Shown here one piece after another: positions 1 through 7,870 of a DNA stretch of 8,207 bases (position 1 is its first letter; the number at the start of each line of letters is the position of its first letter). The notes under the pieces were generated by a model. The model was not told the DNA's origin. It saw only the letters and a list, made by a program, of their open reading frames with translations, and made no database searches. Origin of the DNA: Archangium sp. Lineage in GTDB: Bacteria; Myxococcota; Myxococcia; Myxococcales; Myxococcaceae. Both the position numbers and the translations under genes were made by a program. The DNA lies in contig JAEUJR010000788.1 of NCBI GenBank assembly GCA_016793585.1, forward strand, positions 1 through 8,207, read 5' to 3'.

Positions 1-1
1 G

Positions 2-190
2 TCGAACCAGACGTTCACGGCCGAAGGCGGGAAGATCACGACCGTGAAGGTGGTCGGCTACGAGAAGGGCGGAATCACCGCCGAGATGAAGGACAAGCCC
101 GCGATTCGCTACGACATCAGCACCACCAAGGAGCAGGGCAGCGCTCCTTCTGGTGATCAGTCGCAGCCCGGCGCGGCAACCAACCCGTAG
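2..190 (+). CDS. C-terminal end of an unidentified protein (partial, 5' end outside window)
   Basis: An open frame enters from the window edge, with its first full codon at base 2, and ends at TAG 188-190, giving the last 62 residues. The visible part has alternating short beta-like stretches (TTVKVVGYEKGG, then ITAEMKDKPAIRYDIS) and then a polar, probably disordered tail rich in Gly, Ser, Gln and Pro. I do not recognise the family. Codon use matches the genes downstream. Only 20 bases separate its stop from the next start and there is no room for an obvious promoter, so it probably belongs to the same operon. A beta-rich end with a flexible tail would fit an envelope protein, but that is a guess from position. 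Confidence 0.7.
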   Translation, partial: SNQTFTAEGGKITTVKVVGYEKGGITAEMKDKPAIRYDISTTKEQGSAPSGDQSQPGAATNP

Positions 191-198
191 CAATCGTC

Positions 199-203
199 GA
201 GGG
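199..203 (+). promoter_or_regulatory. Ribosome binding site for the 791-aa gene
   Basis: GAGGG lies 7 bases before TTG 211 and 10 bases before the in-frame GTG 214. The spacing favours the TTG start, but GTG at the second codon remains possible. It sits in the 20-base gap after the upstream stop codon. Confidence 0.55.
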
Positions 204-210
204 CTTCTCC

Positions 211-2586
211 TTGGTGCGTCGGGCCTCGTACAGGGCCATCGTCGCTGTCCCCGCGGTGTGGCGGGCGCTCGTCGTGTGCGCGCTCCTCGCTGCTCCGGCC
301 CTGGCGCAGCCGTCGATCACCGAGTTGACCGGCCGCACCGAGACTGCCGCGGGCCTCGTCAAGTCGGCGTCGAATGACGTCGAGCTCGTCGAGCGGCAGT
401 ACACGCTCGTCGAAGAGCCGAGCGACGAAGCCGCGCTGCTGCAGCGCTACTCCGACGCCGAGATTCGCAAGCTGCTCGGCGACAACGCGACCGCGTCGGT
501 GCTCTTCTACGACCTCGTCGCGAACAAAGACTTCCAGAAGACGCCTCGCTACGTCGACGCGCTCTACTACCTGGCTGACTCGCTGTACGAGATGAAGAAC
601 TACCTCGGCGCGCGGCTGTACCTGCGTCAGCTGCTCGACCTGCGCGGCAAGCACTACAAAGAGGCGCTCGCGCGGTACCTCGAGATCGCAGGCCGCCTGA
701 ACTTCTTCGTCGGCGTCGATGACTACATCACCCAGGCGCGTGGCCTCTCGGGAGGCGCGCTGCCCGCCGAGCTCTCGTACGTCTATGGCAAGTGGCTCTT
801 CCGCCGCGACGATCTCTCGGTCGAGGAGCGCGTACCCAAGGCTCAGGCCGTCTTCGATGGCCTCGCGAAGGAAGCAGGCGGCCCGCTGCGGCTGCAGAGC
901 ATCTACTTCATCGGCGTGGGCCACGTTCGCCTCAAGGCGTGGGACAAGGCCATCGAGTCGTTCACGCAGGTGACGAAGATGACGGCGCGCGATGCCCGCG
1001 ATCGCCAGGTTCAGGAGCTGGCCGAGGTCTCGCTGGGCCGCGTCTACTTCGAGGTCGGCAAGTACGACGAAGCCGTCGAGCACTACTCGCGCGTGCCGCA
1101 GCAGTCCGACAACTTCCCCGACTCGCTGTACGAGATCGCCTGGTGCTACGTGCGCAAGGGCGAGCTGCGCAAGGCGAAGGACGCGACCGAGGTGCTTCTG
1201 CTCGTCGCAGAGAACTCGGTGCTCGCTCCTGAAGCGAAGATCCTCCAGGGCACGCTGCTCCAGAAGCTGCAGAAGTACGAAGACGCGCTCGATACGTACA
1301 ACGGCGTCATCAACGAGTACGCGCCCGTTCGCGACGAGATCGATGCGCTGCTGACCGTGAACAAAGACCCCGTGGCGTACTTCGACGAGCTGCTCGCCCG
1401 AAACGAGAAGAGCCTCGACGTCACCAAGCTGCTCCCGCCTGCTGCGCTGAAGTGGGCCAGCACCCGTGAAGATGTCGCCGATGCCGTGTCGATCACCAAC
1501 GCGCTCGACGAGAGCCGCCGCGGCCTGGCCGAGTCGAAAGACATCGCCGACCGCATTCTCAAGTCGCTCGACGAGCGTGGCGTCGACTCGTTCCCCCTGC
1601 TGCAGGAGGGCTACAGCCGCGCGGCCGCCGTCGACACCGCCGTGACGCGCGCCGAAGAGCAGCTCACGGCCATCGAAGGTGAGCTCGTCGGCGGCAAGCT
1701 GTCGGCCGAGCAGCAACAGCAGCTCGACGCGGCGCGCGCCGAAGAGAAGGCGCTCAAGGCCCGCATCGACACGCTGCCGACCACGACCGAGCAGATCTCC
1801 GAGCGCAAGGTTCGCATTCAGAAGACCATCGACGCGCTCGAGAAACAGGCGTTTCAGCTCAGCATCGAGCTGCAGTCGCAGGCCGCGCAGCTGGTCGCGA
1901 TTCGCAAGTTCGTCGACGACACGCGCGCCCAGCGCAAGGGCAACAAGGCCGCGGCCGACGACGAGAAAGCCTTCCTCGAGCGCGTCACCAACGAGCAGAA
2001 CGGCATCGACGCCACCCTCGCCGAGATCGACGACCTGCGAAAGACGCTCGCTGCCGAGCGCAACAACGCCGACAAGGCCGTCAGCGGCGAAGATGCCCTG
2101 CGTCGAAAGTACGCCTCGGTGCTCGACCAGGAGCGCGTCATCTACAACCAGCTCCGCGCCGGACTCCCCGACGAGAGCCGCCGCCTGCTCGGCCGCATCG
2201 ACGTCGTTCGCGCCGATGCCGACGCCCTCAAGGATCGTGTGGCGCGGGCCAAGACGACCATTCGTGAACGCGTGCAGCGCCGCGCCCAGAAGCTTCGTGA
2301 GCAGGTGCTCGCCGAAGCCACGTTGCTCGAGGGCTTCACGCGCGACACCGACGCCATCACCGGTGAGACGCGCAACCTCGTCGGCCGCATCGCGTTCGAC
2401 AGCTTCCGCCGCGTGCAGAAGAGCTTCTACGACCTCGTGCTCAAGGCAGACGTCGGCGTCGTCGACGTCTCGTTCCAGCGCAAGCAGGACAAGACCGCTG
2501 ACATCCAGAAGAAATCGGCCGCGAAGGACCGCGAGCTCAAGCAGCTCGACGAAGAGTTCAAGGAAGTCCTGAAGGACGTGGATTGA
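211..2586 (+). CDS. Exported TPR and coiled-coil protein, GltC/NfsC-like
   Basis: The 791-aa product starts at TTG 211 (or GTG 214) behind a GAGGG site. Residues 1-32 are a signal peptide: Arg residues at 3-4, a hydrophobic core around 19-31, and cleavage predicted after PALA before Gln33. Residues about 81 to 370 hold TPR-like helix pairs, for example YVDALYYLADSLYEMKNY and AEVSLGRVYFEVGKYDEAVE. Residues about 430 to 720 are mostly charged heptad-like coiled coil, such as AVTRAEEQLTAIEGELV. A distinct C-terminal segment from about 729 (FDSFRRVQKSFYDLVLKADV) ends in a charged helix. The product is probably a periplasmic scaffold of a trans-envelope complex. Its position directly before a GltD-like and a GltE-like gene, plus TPRs after a signal peptide, suggests GltC or NfsC. 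M. xanthus GltC is, from memory, shorter (about 670 aa). Assignment to that family is inference, and a generic TPR protein is the fallback. Confidence 0.85.
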   Translation: MVRRASYRAIVAVPAVWRALVVCALLAAPALAQPSITELTGRTETAAGLVKSASNDVELVERQYTLVEEPSDEAALLQRYSDAEIRKLLGDNATASVLFYDLVANKDFQKTPRYVDALYYLADSLYEMKNYLGARLYLRQLLDLRGKHYKEALARYLEIAGRLNFFVGVDDYITQARGLSGGALPAELSYVYGKWLFRRDDLSVEERVPKAQAVFDGLAKEAGGPLRLQSIYFIGVGHVRLKAWDKAIESFTQVTKMTARDARDRQVQELAEVSLGRVYFEVGKYDEAVEHYSRVPQQSDNFPDSLYEIAWCYVRKGELRKAKDATEVLLLVAENSVLAPEAKILQGTLLQKLQKYEDALDTYNGVINEYAPVRDEIDALLTVNKDPVAYFDELLARNEKSLDVTKLLPPAALKWASTREDVADAVSITNALDESRRGLAESKDIADRILKSLDERGVDSFPLLQEGYSRAAAVDTAVTRAEEQLTAIEGELVGGKLSAEQQQQLDAARAEEKALKARIDTLPTTTEQISERKVRIQKTIDALEKQAFQLSIELQSQAAQLVAIRKFVDDTRAQRKGNKAAADDEKAFLERVTNEQNGIDATLAEIDDLRKTLAAERNNADKAVSGEDALRRKYASVLDQERVIYNQLRAGLPDESRRLLGRIDVVRADADALKDRVARAKTTIRERVQRRAQKLREQVLAEATLLEGFTRDTDAITGETRNLVGRIAFDSFRRVQKSFYDLVLKADVGVVDVSFQRKQDKTADIQKKSAAKDRELKQLDEEFKEVLKDVD
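2571..2576 (+). promoter_or_regulatory. Ribosome binding site for the 1156-aa gene, inside the preceding gene
   Basis: GAAGGA lies in the last codons of the 791-aa gene, 6 bases before TTG 2583 and 12 bases before GTG 2589. The spacing supports TTG 2583, which overlaps the preceding stop (ATTGA). A GTG 2589 start would give a protein two residues shorter and a small gap after the stop. Either way translation is likely coupled. Confidence 0.55.
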
Positions 2587-5500
2587 CCGTGAAGACGTCT
2601 TCCCTCCTCACGTGGTCGCTGGCTGCCGTGCTCCTCGCGGGGGTGGCCGAGGCGCAGACGAAGAAGGCCGACAAGAAGGCCGACGCTGGCGTCGCCGTCG
2701 ACGCGGGCGTGCTCGGGCCGTCGATGCCCACCGTTTCCCCGTCGGGCGGTGCGACGGACTCGAAGGCCGAGACGCCTCCCGCCGAGGCCAAACCGAAGAC
2801 CCGCTACTACGAAGGCATGGGTCGCACCGAGCAGGAGAAGCGGCTGCTCGAAGAGGTGAGTCAGGCCCTCGCCACCTACGAAGAAGAGTCGCGCGAGTTC
2901 AAGCGCGAGGTGCAGCTCCTCATCGAGAAGAAGTACGAAGAGAAGCGCAACACCCTCGCCAACTCGTACGAGAAGGCGATTCGAGACCTCGAAGTGCTCG
3001 AGCGCAAAGAACGCCTCGACGCGATCTCGGCGTTCGAAGAGTTCCTCACGCGCTACCCGAACGACGCCCGGTACACGCCTGACGTGATGTTCCGTCTGGC
3101 AGAGCTCTATTACGAGCGCTCGTCTGACGACCACACCGTCGCCATGCGCGACTACGAAGAGAGCCTCAAGAAGCTCGACCCCGAGAAGAACCCGACGCCG
3201 CCGCCCGAGCCGCGCATCGACTTCTCGAAGTCGATCGCCCTCTACCAGCGCCTCATCAAGGACTTCCCCGCCTACAAGCTCAACGACGCCTCGTACTACC
3301 TGCTCGGTTACTGCGAAGAGAAGCAGGAGAAGTTCGAGAACGCGAAGGTCGCCTACGAACAGCTGATCGCGGCGTACCCGAAGTCGAAGTTCACAATCGA
3401 GGCGTGGGTTCGCCTCGGCGAGTACTACTTCGACGCGTACGACATTCCTGATGCGCTCCCGAAAGCCGCCGACGCCTACGAGCACGCGATCGCCGACACC
3501 ACGCACCCGCTCTACGACAAGGCGCTCTACAAGCTGGGCTGGGTCTATTACCGCATGGACCGCTTCGATGACTCCGTCAGCCGGTTCTTCATGCTCGCCG
3601 ACTTCTACCAGGCGGAAGCCAAGAAGAAGGGTGAAGAAGAGGTCGGCGGCGATCTGCGGGCCGAGGCGCTCCAGTACACCGCCATCAGCTTCGTCGACGA
3701 GAAGTGGGGCTCGCTCGCGAAGGCGCAGGAGATGTTCGCGAAGATCGGCGGCCGCCCGTACGAGGCCGAGATCTACCGCCGCATGGCCGACGTCTACTTC
3801 GATCAGACCAAGCACCCCGAGGCGATCGAGGCGTACCGGCTCGTGTTGCAGAAGGACCCGCTGAACAAAGACGCGCCGCAGATTCAGCAGCGCATCGTTC
3901 AGGCGTACGAGCGCGACCGCAAACTCGAGGAGGCGTTCGCCGAGTCGTCGAAGCTCGCCAACATGTTCGTGCCCGGCACGCCGTGGCACGAGAAGTGGAA
4001 ACGCGACCCCGACGTGGTGCTGGCCGCCGGCGAGCTCGCCGAGAAGAGCCTGTACTCGACCGCCATCTACCATCACCAGCAGGCGCTCGTTTACAAGCAG
4101 GAGCAGAAGTTCGAGCAGGCGAAGGCCGCGTTCGAGACCGCTGCAAAGGCGTACCAGTCGTACCTCGGCCGCTTCCCGCGCTCGAAGAACGCGTACGAGA
4201 TGGAGTTCTACTGGGCCGAGTGTCTCTACAACTCGTTCCAGTTCGCCGACGCTGCCAAGCACTACGCGGCGGTTCGCGACTCGAGCCAGGACGTGAAGTA
4301 TCTCAACGACGCCGCCTATTCGGCCGTGCTGGCGTGGCAGAAGCAGCTCGACCTCGAGATCAAGACAGGCCAGACGCCGGCCGCGAAGGTGCTCACGTCG
4401 AAGGACTACGCCGAGGGCCAGCCGCTGCCCAAGCCTGTCGCTCTCAGCACCACCGAACAGGGCTATGTCGACAACTCCGACAAGTTCCTCGCGCGCGTGA
4501 AGGCTGGCGACGAGAAGGCCCCCGGCATCGCGTATCGAGCGGCCGAGATCTTCTACACGCACAACCAGTTCGAAGAGGCGCGCAAGCGCTTCGAGGCGAT
4601 CATCGCCGGCTACCCGAAGACCGAGATCGCCCAGTACGCGGTCAACCTCACGATCGAGTCGTACCTGATCGAGAAGAACTTCACGGCGGTCGAAGAATTC
4701 TCCCAGAAGTTCCTCGCCAACAAGGACGTCATCGACCCGAAGTCGAAGCTCGGCACCGAGCTCGTGAAGTTCAACCTCGGCGCGAAGTTCAAGCGCGCCG
4801 AAGAGTTGATGGCGAAGGGCGAGTACGACGCGGCGGCCAAGAAATACATCGAGCTCGTGCAGGCCGACCCGAAGCACGAGTTCGCCGACAAGGCGCTCAA
4901 CAACGCAGCCGTCTGCTACGAGAACGTGCAGCGCTTCGACTCCGCGCTCCGAATCTACGAGCGCATCTTCAGCGAGTACCCGACGTCGAAGCTCGCCGAC
5001 TCCGCCTTGTTCCGCGTCGCCGTCAACGCCGAGAAGTCGTACGACTACGACAAGGCCATCGAGAAGTATCAGAAGCTCGTGAAGGACTACCCGCAGGCGA
5101 AAGATCGCGAGAACGCGCTCTACAACACCGCCCGTCTGCTCGAGGCGCTCCAGCGCTACAACGAGGCGGCCGCCGCGTTCCTTCGTTTCGCCGACGCCTA
5201 CCCGAAGAGCGAAGAGGCTCCGAAGGCGCAGTTCGTCGCCGCGGTCGTCTACGAGAAGACGCAAGACTGGAACAAGCAGATCGGCGCGCTCAACGAGTTC
5301 GTGCAGAAGTTCTCGAAGGACACCAAGCAGACCGAGCTCGTGGTCGAAGCCAAGAAGCGCATCGGCGACGCCTACGACAAGCTCAACAAGGACAAAGACG
5401 CCATCAAGGCCTGGGAGTCGGCCGCCGACGAGTTCGACCGCCGCGCGCTCAAGCCCGAGACCAGCCCCATCGCTGCTGAAGCAGCCGCGTACAGCCGCTT

Positions 5501-6053
5501 CCAGCTTGCCGAGGTCGTCTTCGCAGACTTCGACCGCATGAAGATCGCCGGCTCAGGCAAGGCGCTCGAGAACTCGCTCAAGAACAAGAAGGAGTCGGTG
5601 AAGAAGGTCAACGCCGCCTACGACCTGGTCGTCAAATACAAGCGCGTGGAGTGGACGCTCGCCGCCTTCTACCGCAAGGGCTACGCCCTCGAGCGCTTCG
5701 CGCAGGCCGTGCTCGAGACACCGGTTCCTCCTGAAGTGAAGCGGCTCGGCGACGAAGCCGTCGTCACCTACCAGGACATGCTCGCGACCCAGACGGTGGC
5801 CCTCGAAGACAAGGCAGTCGAGAACTACGCCGCCACCATCGCTGAGGCGCGTAAGGCGCGAATCTCGAACGAGTGGACGAAGAAGACCCTCGAGGCCCTC
5901 AACCGCTTCCGCCCGAAGGACTACCCGGTGCTCAAGGAGCCGAAGGTGCTCATCGAGGGTGATGGCACGTTCTCGGATGGCACGGTCGGTACCATCGACG
6001 GTGAAAAGGAGCGCGCTGCCGCTCAGAAGCTCAAGTCGGAGGACGAGAAGTGA
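2583..6053 (+). CDS. Large exported TPR protein, GltD (AgmU)/NfsD-like
   Basis: The 1156-aa product starts at TTG 2583, overlapping the previous stop by 4 bases; GTG 2589 is the alternative. Residues 1-24 are a signal peptide with cleavage predicted at AEA before Gln25, so the protein is periplasmic. Residues 25-80 are low-complexity (Lys/Ala/Asp, then Pro-rich). Residues about 85-145 form a charged helix. From about 146 to 955 there are many TPRs of the BamD/YbgF kind, in which helix pairs end in a [YF]P turn: these turns are at 158, 228, 265, 531, 677, 799, 836 and 873, with a degenerate one at 910. The C-terminal 200 residues are helical and end with RPKDYPVLKEPK, a DGT-rich patch and an acidic tail. 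Length and architecture fit GltD (AgmU, about 1200 aa from memory), a periplasmic scaffold of the gliding complex, or its spore-coat paralogue NfsD. Which paralogue it is cannot be told from the sequence alone. Confidence 0.88.
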   Translation: MTVKTSSLLTWSLAAVLLAGVAEAQTKKADKKADAGVAVDAGVLGPSMPTVSPSGGATDSKAETPPAEAKPKTRYYEGMGRTEQEKRLLEEVSQALATYEEESREFKREVQLLIEKKYEEKRNTLANSYEKAIRDLEVLERKERLDAISAFEEFLTRYPNDARYTPDVMFRLAELYYERSSDDHTVAMRDYEESLKKLDPEKNPTPPPEPRIDFSKSIALYQRLIKDFPAYKLNDASYYLLGYCEEKQEKFENAKVAYEQLIAAYPKSKFTIEAWVRLGEYYFDAYDIPDALPKAADAYEHAIADTTHPLYDKALYKLGWVYYRMDRFDDSVSRFFMLADFYQAEAKKKGEEEVGGDLRAEALQYTAISFVDEKWGSLAKAQEMFAKIGGRPYEAEIYRRMADVYFDQTKHPEAIEAYRLVLQKDPLNKDAPQIQQRIVQAYERDRKLEEAFAESSKLANMFVPGTPWHEKWKRDPDVVLAAGELAEKSLYSTAIYHHQQALVYKQEQKFEQAKAAFETAAKAYQSYLGRFPRSKNAYEMEFYWAECLYNSFQFADAAKHYAAVRDSSQDVKYLNDAAYSAVLAWQKQLDLEIKTGQTPAAKVLTSKDYAEGQPLPKPVALSTTEQGYVDNSDKFLARVKAGDEKAPGIAYRAAEIFYTHNQFEEARKRFEAIIAGYPKTEIAQYAVNLTIESYLIEKNFTAVEEFSQKFLANKDVIDPKSKLGTELVKFNLGAKFKRAEELMAKGEYDAAAKKYIELVQADPKHEFADKALNNAAVCYENVQRFDSALRIYERIFSEYPTSKLADSALFRVAVNAEKSYDYDKAIEKYQKLVKDYPQAKDRENALYNTARLLEALQRYNEAAAAFLRFADAYPKSEEAPKAQFVAAVVYEKTQDWNKQIGALNEFVQKFSKDTKQTELVVEAKKRIGDAYDKLNKDKDAIKAWESAADEFDRRALKPETSPIAAEAAAYSRFQLAEVVFADFDRMKIAGSGKALENSLKNKKESVKKVNAAYDLVVKYKRVEWTLAAFYRKGYALERFAQAVLETPVPPEVKRLGDEAVVTYQDMLATQTVALEDKAVENYAATIAEARKARISNEWTKKTLEALNRFRPKDYPVLKEPKVLIEGDGTFSDGTVGTIDGEKERAAAQKLKSEDEK
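6038..6043 (+). promoter_or_regulatory. Strong ribosome binding site for the lipoprotein gene, inside the preceding gene
   Basis: GGAGGA is placed 6 bases before GTG 6050 and lies within the Glu-Asp codons near the end of the 1156-aa gene. It is the strongest Shine-Dalgarno match of the operon and fixes the GTG 6050 start, which overlaps the preceding TGA by 4 bases (GTGA). Confidence 0.75.
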
Positions 6054-7870
6054 GAAGCCTCCGCGCCAACCCCGTCGTTCTTGCTGCTGCGCTCGTGCTC
6101 GTCAGCGCCTGCGCGACGACGCCCGAGAAGAAGCCCGAAGGCGATCCCACCGCTCCGCCCGCTGAGACCCCTGAGGTTCCGTACGAGCCGAAGAAGACGC
6201 CTGCCGAGCCCGCGCCGGCGCCCGCTCAACCGAAAGCAGAGCAACCGGCGACGGGTGGCCAGCCTCCGGCTGCTGAACCCGCGCCTGCCGCTGAACCAGC
6301 GCCGCCACCGAAGCCGAAGTTCGACGCCGCCTCGAGTGCGCGCTTCAAAGAAGCGGCTGAGGCGCTGAAACAGGGAAACCTCGACGTCGCCGAGCGGGGC
6401 TTCCGCGACGTGCTCGACCGCAACGCTCAGGCCGACCACGCGTGGACCAACCTCGGCCTCATCGCCGAGCGAAAGGGCGATCTCGACGGCGCCGAGAAGG
6501 CCTACCGCAAAGCACTGGGCATCAACGTCGTGCAAGACGCCGCGTGGGATCGTCTGGCGCGCCTCTCGTGCCGAACCCGCCGCTGCCCGAACATCGACGC
6601 CGAGCTCCGTTCTGCGATCGCGCAGAACCCCGCAGCCCTCGGGCCCCGAATCGCGCTCGTCTACGCGCAGCTCCAGCAGAGCAAGTACGAGCCGGCTGCC
6701 GCTGAAGCGAAGAAGGTGCTCAAAGCCGATGAGCGCAATGTGCGGGCGATGCAGCTGCTTGCGCAGGTCTACTTGAAGGAGGGCAAGGTCGAGCTCGCTC
6801 GCCTCGTGCTCGAGAACGCCCGCGACATCGATCGCGAAGAGGCCACCACTCAGTACTACCTCGGCCTCGCGTACCTGAAGCTCAAGCAGCGCCCACAGGC
6901 TGTCGAGTCGTTCCGGCTCGCGGCGCAGCTTCAGCCGGACTTTGCCGAGGCTCGCAACGCCTTCGGCGCGGTGCTGATCGAGAACCAGGACTACGAAGCG
7001 GCCGGCCGCGAGCTCGAGGCGGCAGTTGCGGCGGCGCCTGAGTTCACGCTGGCCTACCTGAACCTCGCCTCGGCCTACCGCGGCCAGCAGCAACTGCCGA
7101 AAGCCATCGAGACGTACCAGAAGGTGCTCAAGGCGCGGCCCGACTACGTCGACATCTACTTCAATCTCGGCATCACCTATCTCGACTCCGAGATCCCCAC
7201 GACCGACACCGTTCAGCGCTTCCGCACTGCCATCGACTACTTCAACCAGTATCGCGCCAAGGGCGGCAAAGACGATCGCGTCGAGCAGTACTTGAAGGAC
7301 GCGAACAAGGGCATCGAGAAGGAAGAGCGGAAGCGCGAGCGCGACAAGAAGGACGCCCTTCGCAAGATCGAGCAGGAAAAGAAGAGGGTGGAAGACGAGG
7401 CCAAGGCGAAGGCCGAAGCAGAAGCCAAAGCGAAGGCCGATGCTGAAGCTGCCGCGAAAGCGGAGGCGGAGTCCAAAGCCAAGGCCGAAGCTGACGCCAG
7501 GAAGAAGGCTGAGGAAGACGCGAAGAAGGCCGAAGCCGACGCCAAGAAGAAGGCCGCTGAAGATGCGAAGGCGGCCGCGAAATCCGAAGCCGACGCGAAG
7601 AAGAAGGCCGCTGAAGACGCGAAGGCGGCTGCGAAAGCCGAAGCCGAGGCCAAGAAGAAGGCTGCCGAGGACGCGAAGGCGGCTGCGAAGGCCGAAGCCG
7701 AGGCCAAGAAGAAGGCCGCTGCCGACGCGAAGGCCGCAGAGGCCGAAGCGAAGAAGAAGGCAGCGGAAGACGCCAAGAAGAAGCCGGCTGCCAAGCTGAC
7801 CGACGAGGAGCCTGCGCCCGCTCCCAAACCGCCCGCAGGTGGCGGTAAGCTCGGAGACGACGAGAAATGA
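6050..7870 (+). CDS. gltE: TPR lipoprotein with TolA-like helical tail, GltE (AglT)/NfsE-like
   Basis: The 606-aa product starts at GTG 6050 behind a GGAGGA site. Residues 1-20 are a lipoprotein signal with lipobox VSAC; Cys21 is the lipidated residue. The following residues are Ala and Thr, not Asp, which favours the outer membrane by the E. coli +2 rule. Residues about 25-92 form a Pro/Ala/Glu-rich flexible linker. Residues about 95-420 hold TPRs with classic signatures, for example AWTNLGLIAERKGDLDGAEK and YYLGLAYLKLKQRPQAVESF. Residues about 405-577 are a very charged Lys/Ala/Glu helix, with an 18-residue tandem repeat from 491 on. The last 25 residues are Pro/Gly-rich. Cys174 and Cys179 are the only cysteines besides the lipid one. 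The symbol rests on architecture and gene order (C-D-E-F), not on a search; NfsE is the main alternative. From memory M. xanthus GltE is near 480-500 aa, so the long tail looks like an addition. Confidence 0.85.
   Translation: MRSLRANPVVLAAALVLVSACATTPEKKPEGDPTAPPAETPEVPYEPKKTPAEPAPAPAQPKAEQPATGGQPPAAEPAPAAEPAPPPKPKFDAASSARFKEAAEALKQGNLDVAERGFRDVLDRNAQADHAWTNLGLIAERKGDLDGAEKAYRKALGINVVQDAAWDRLARLSCRTRRCPNIDAELRSAIAQNPAALGPRIALVYAQLQQSKYEPAAAEAKKVLKADERNVRAMQLLAQVYLKEGKVELARLVLENARDIDREEATTQYYLGLAYLKLKQRPQAVESFRLAAQLQPDFAEARNAFGAVLIENQDYEAAGRELEAAVAAAPEFTLAYLNLASAYRGQQQLPKAIETYQKVLKARPDYVDIYFNLGITYLDSEIPTTDTVQRFRTAIDYFNQYRAKGGKDDRVEQYLKDANKGIEKEERKRERDKKDALRKIEQEKKRVEDEAKAKAEAEAKAKADAEAAAKAEAESKAKAEADARKKAEEDAKKAEADAKKKAAEDAKAAAKSEADAKKKAAEDAKAAAKAEAEAKKKAAEDAKAAAKAEAEAKKKAAADAKAAEAEAKKKAAEDAKKKPAAKLTDEEPAPAPKPPAGGGKLGDDEK
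7520..7780 (+). repeat. 54-base tandem repeats in the lipoprotein gene (four full copies and a partial fifth)
   Basis: Full units lie at 7520-7573, 7574-7627, 7628-7681 and 7682-7735. A fifth copy at 7736-7780 lacks the first three codons. Hand comparison gives 47 of 54 identical bases between units 2 and 3, and 48 of 54 between units 3 and 4. Each unit encodes an 18-residue segment of the form AAKxEAxAKKKAAxDAKA. Most differences are silent or exchange Asp/Glu or Ala/Ser, so the peptide is kept more strictly than the DNA. Codons upstream (about 7320-7519) encode a similar but irregular Lys/Glu/Ala stretch. Confidence 0.9.

Noticed and set aside
191..210. Promoter in front of the 791-aa gene
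   Set aside because: The gap is only 20 bases and holds a ribosome site. Any promoter would have to lie inside the upstream gene, where no convincing -35/-10 pair was seen.
157..1716. Long minus-strand open frame (519 codons) opposite the 791-aa gene
   Set aside because: Its Leu/Val/Arg-rich product is what the complement of GC-rich Glu/Lys/Asp/Ala codons gives. It has no ribosome site or domain, while the + strand frame has a signal peptide and TPRs.
2427..5264. Very long minus-strand open frame (945 codons) opposite the 1156-aa gene
   Set aside because: It lies antisense to a clear TPR gene and has biased Leu/Val/Arg composition with no recognisable motif. The absence of stops follows from codon bias on the other strand.
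3704..5479. Arg-rich + strand frame of 591 codons inside the large TPR gene
   Set aside because: It is a frame-shifted shadow: the composition is dominated by Arg, Ala and Gly with no domain, and the overlapping frame has a full TPR pattern.
5961..5984. 9-base direct repeat (GATGGCACG) at 5961 and 5976 encoding two DGT motifs, considered as a calcium-binding repeat
   Set aside because: Only two copies, spaced by five residues and without the glycine-rich nonapeptide pattern of RTX proteins. More likely a short acidic turn before the C-terminal tail.
7320..7800. Possible CRISPR-like or satellite array because of regular repeats
   Set aside because: The repeats are contiguous without spacers, stay in frame with an open gene and vary mostly at silent positions, so they are a coding tandem repeat.
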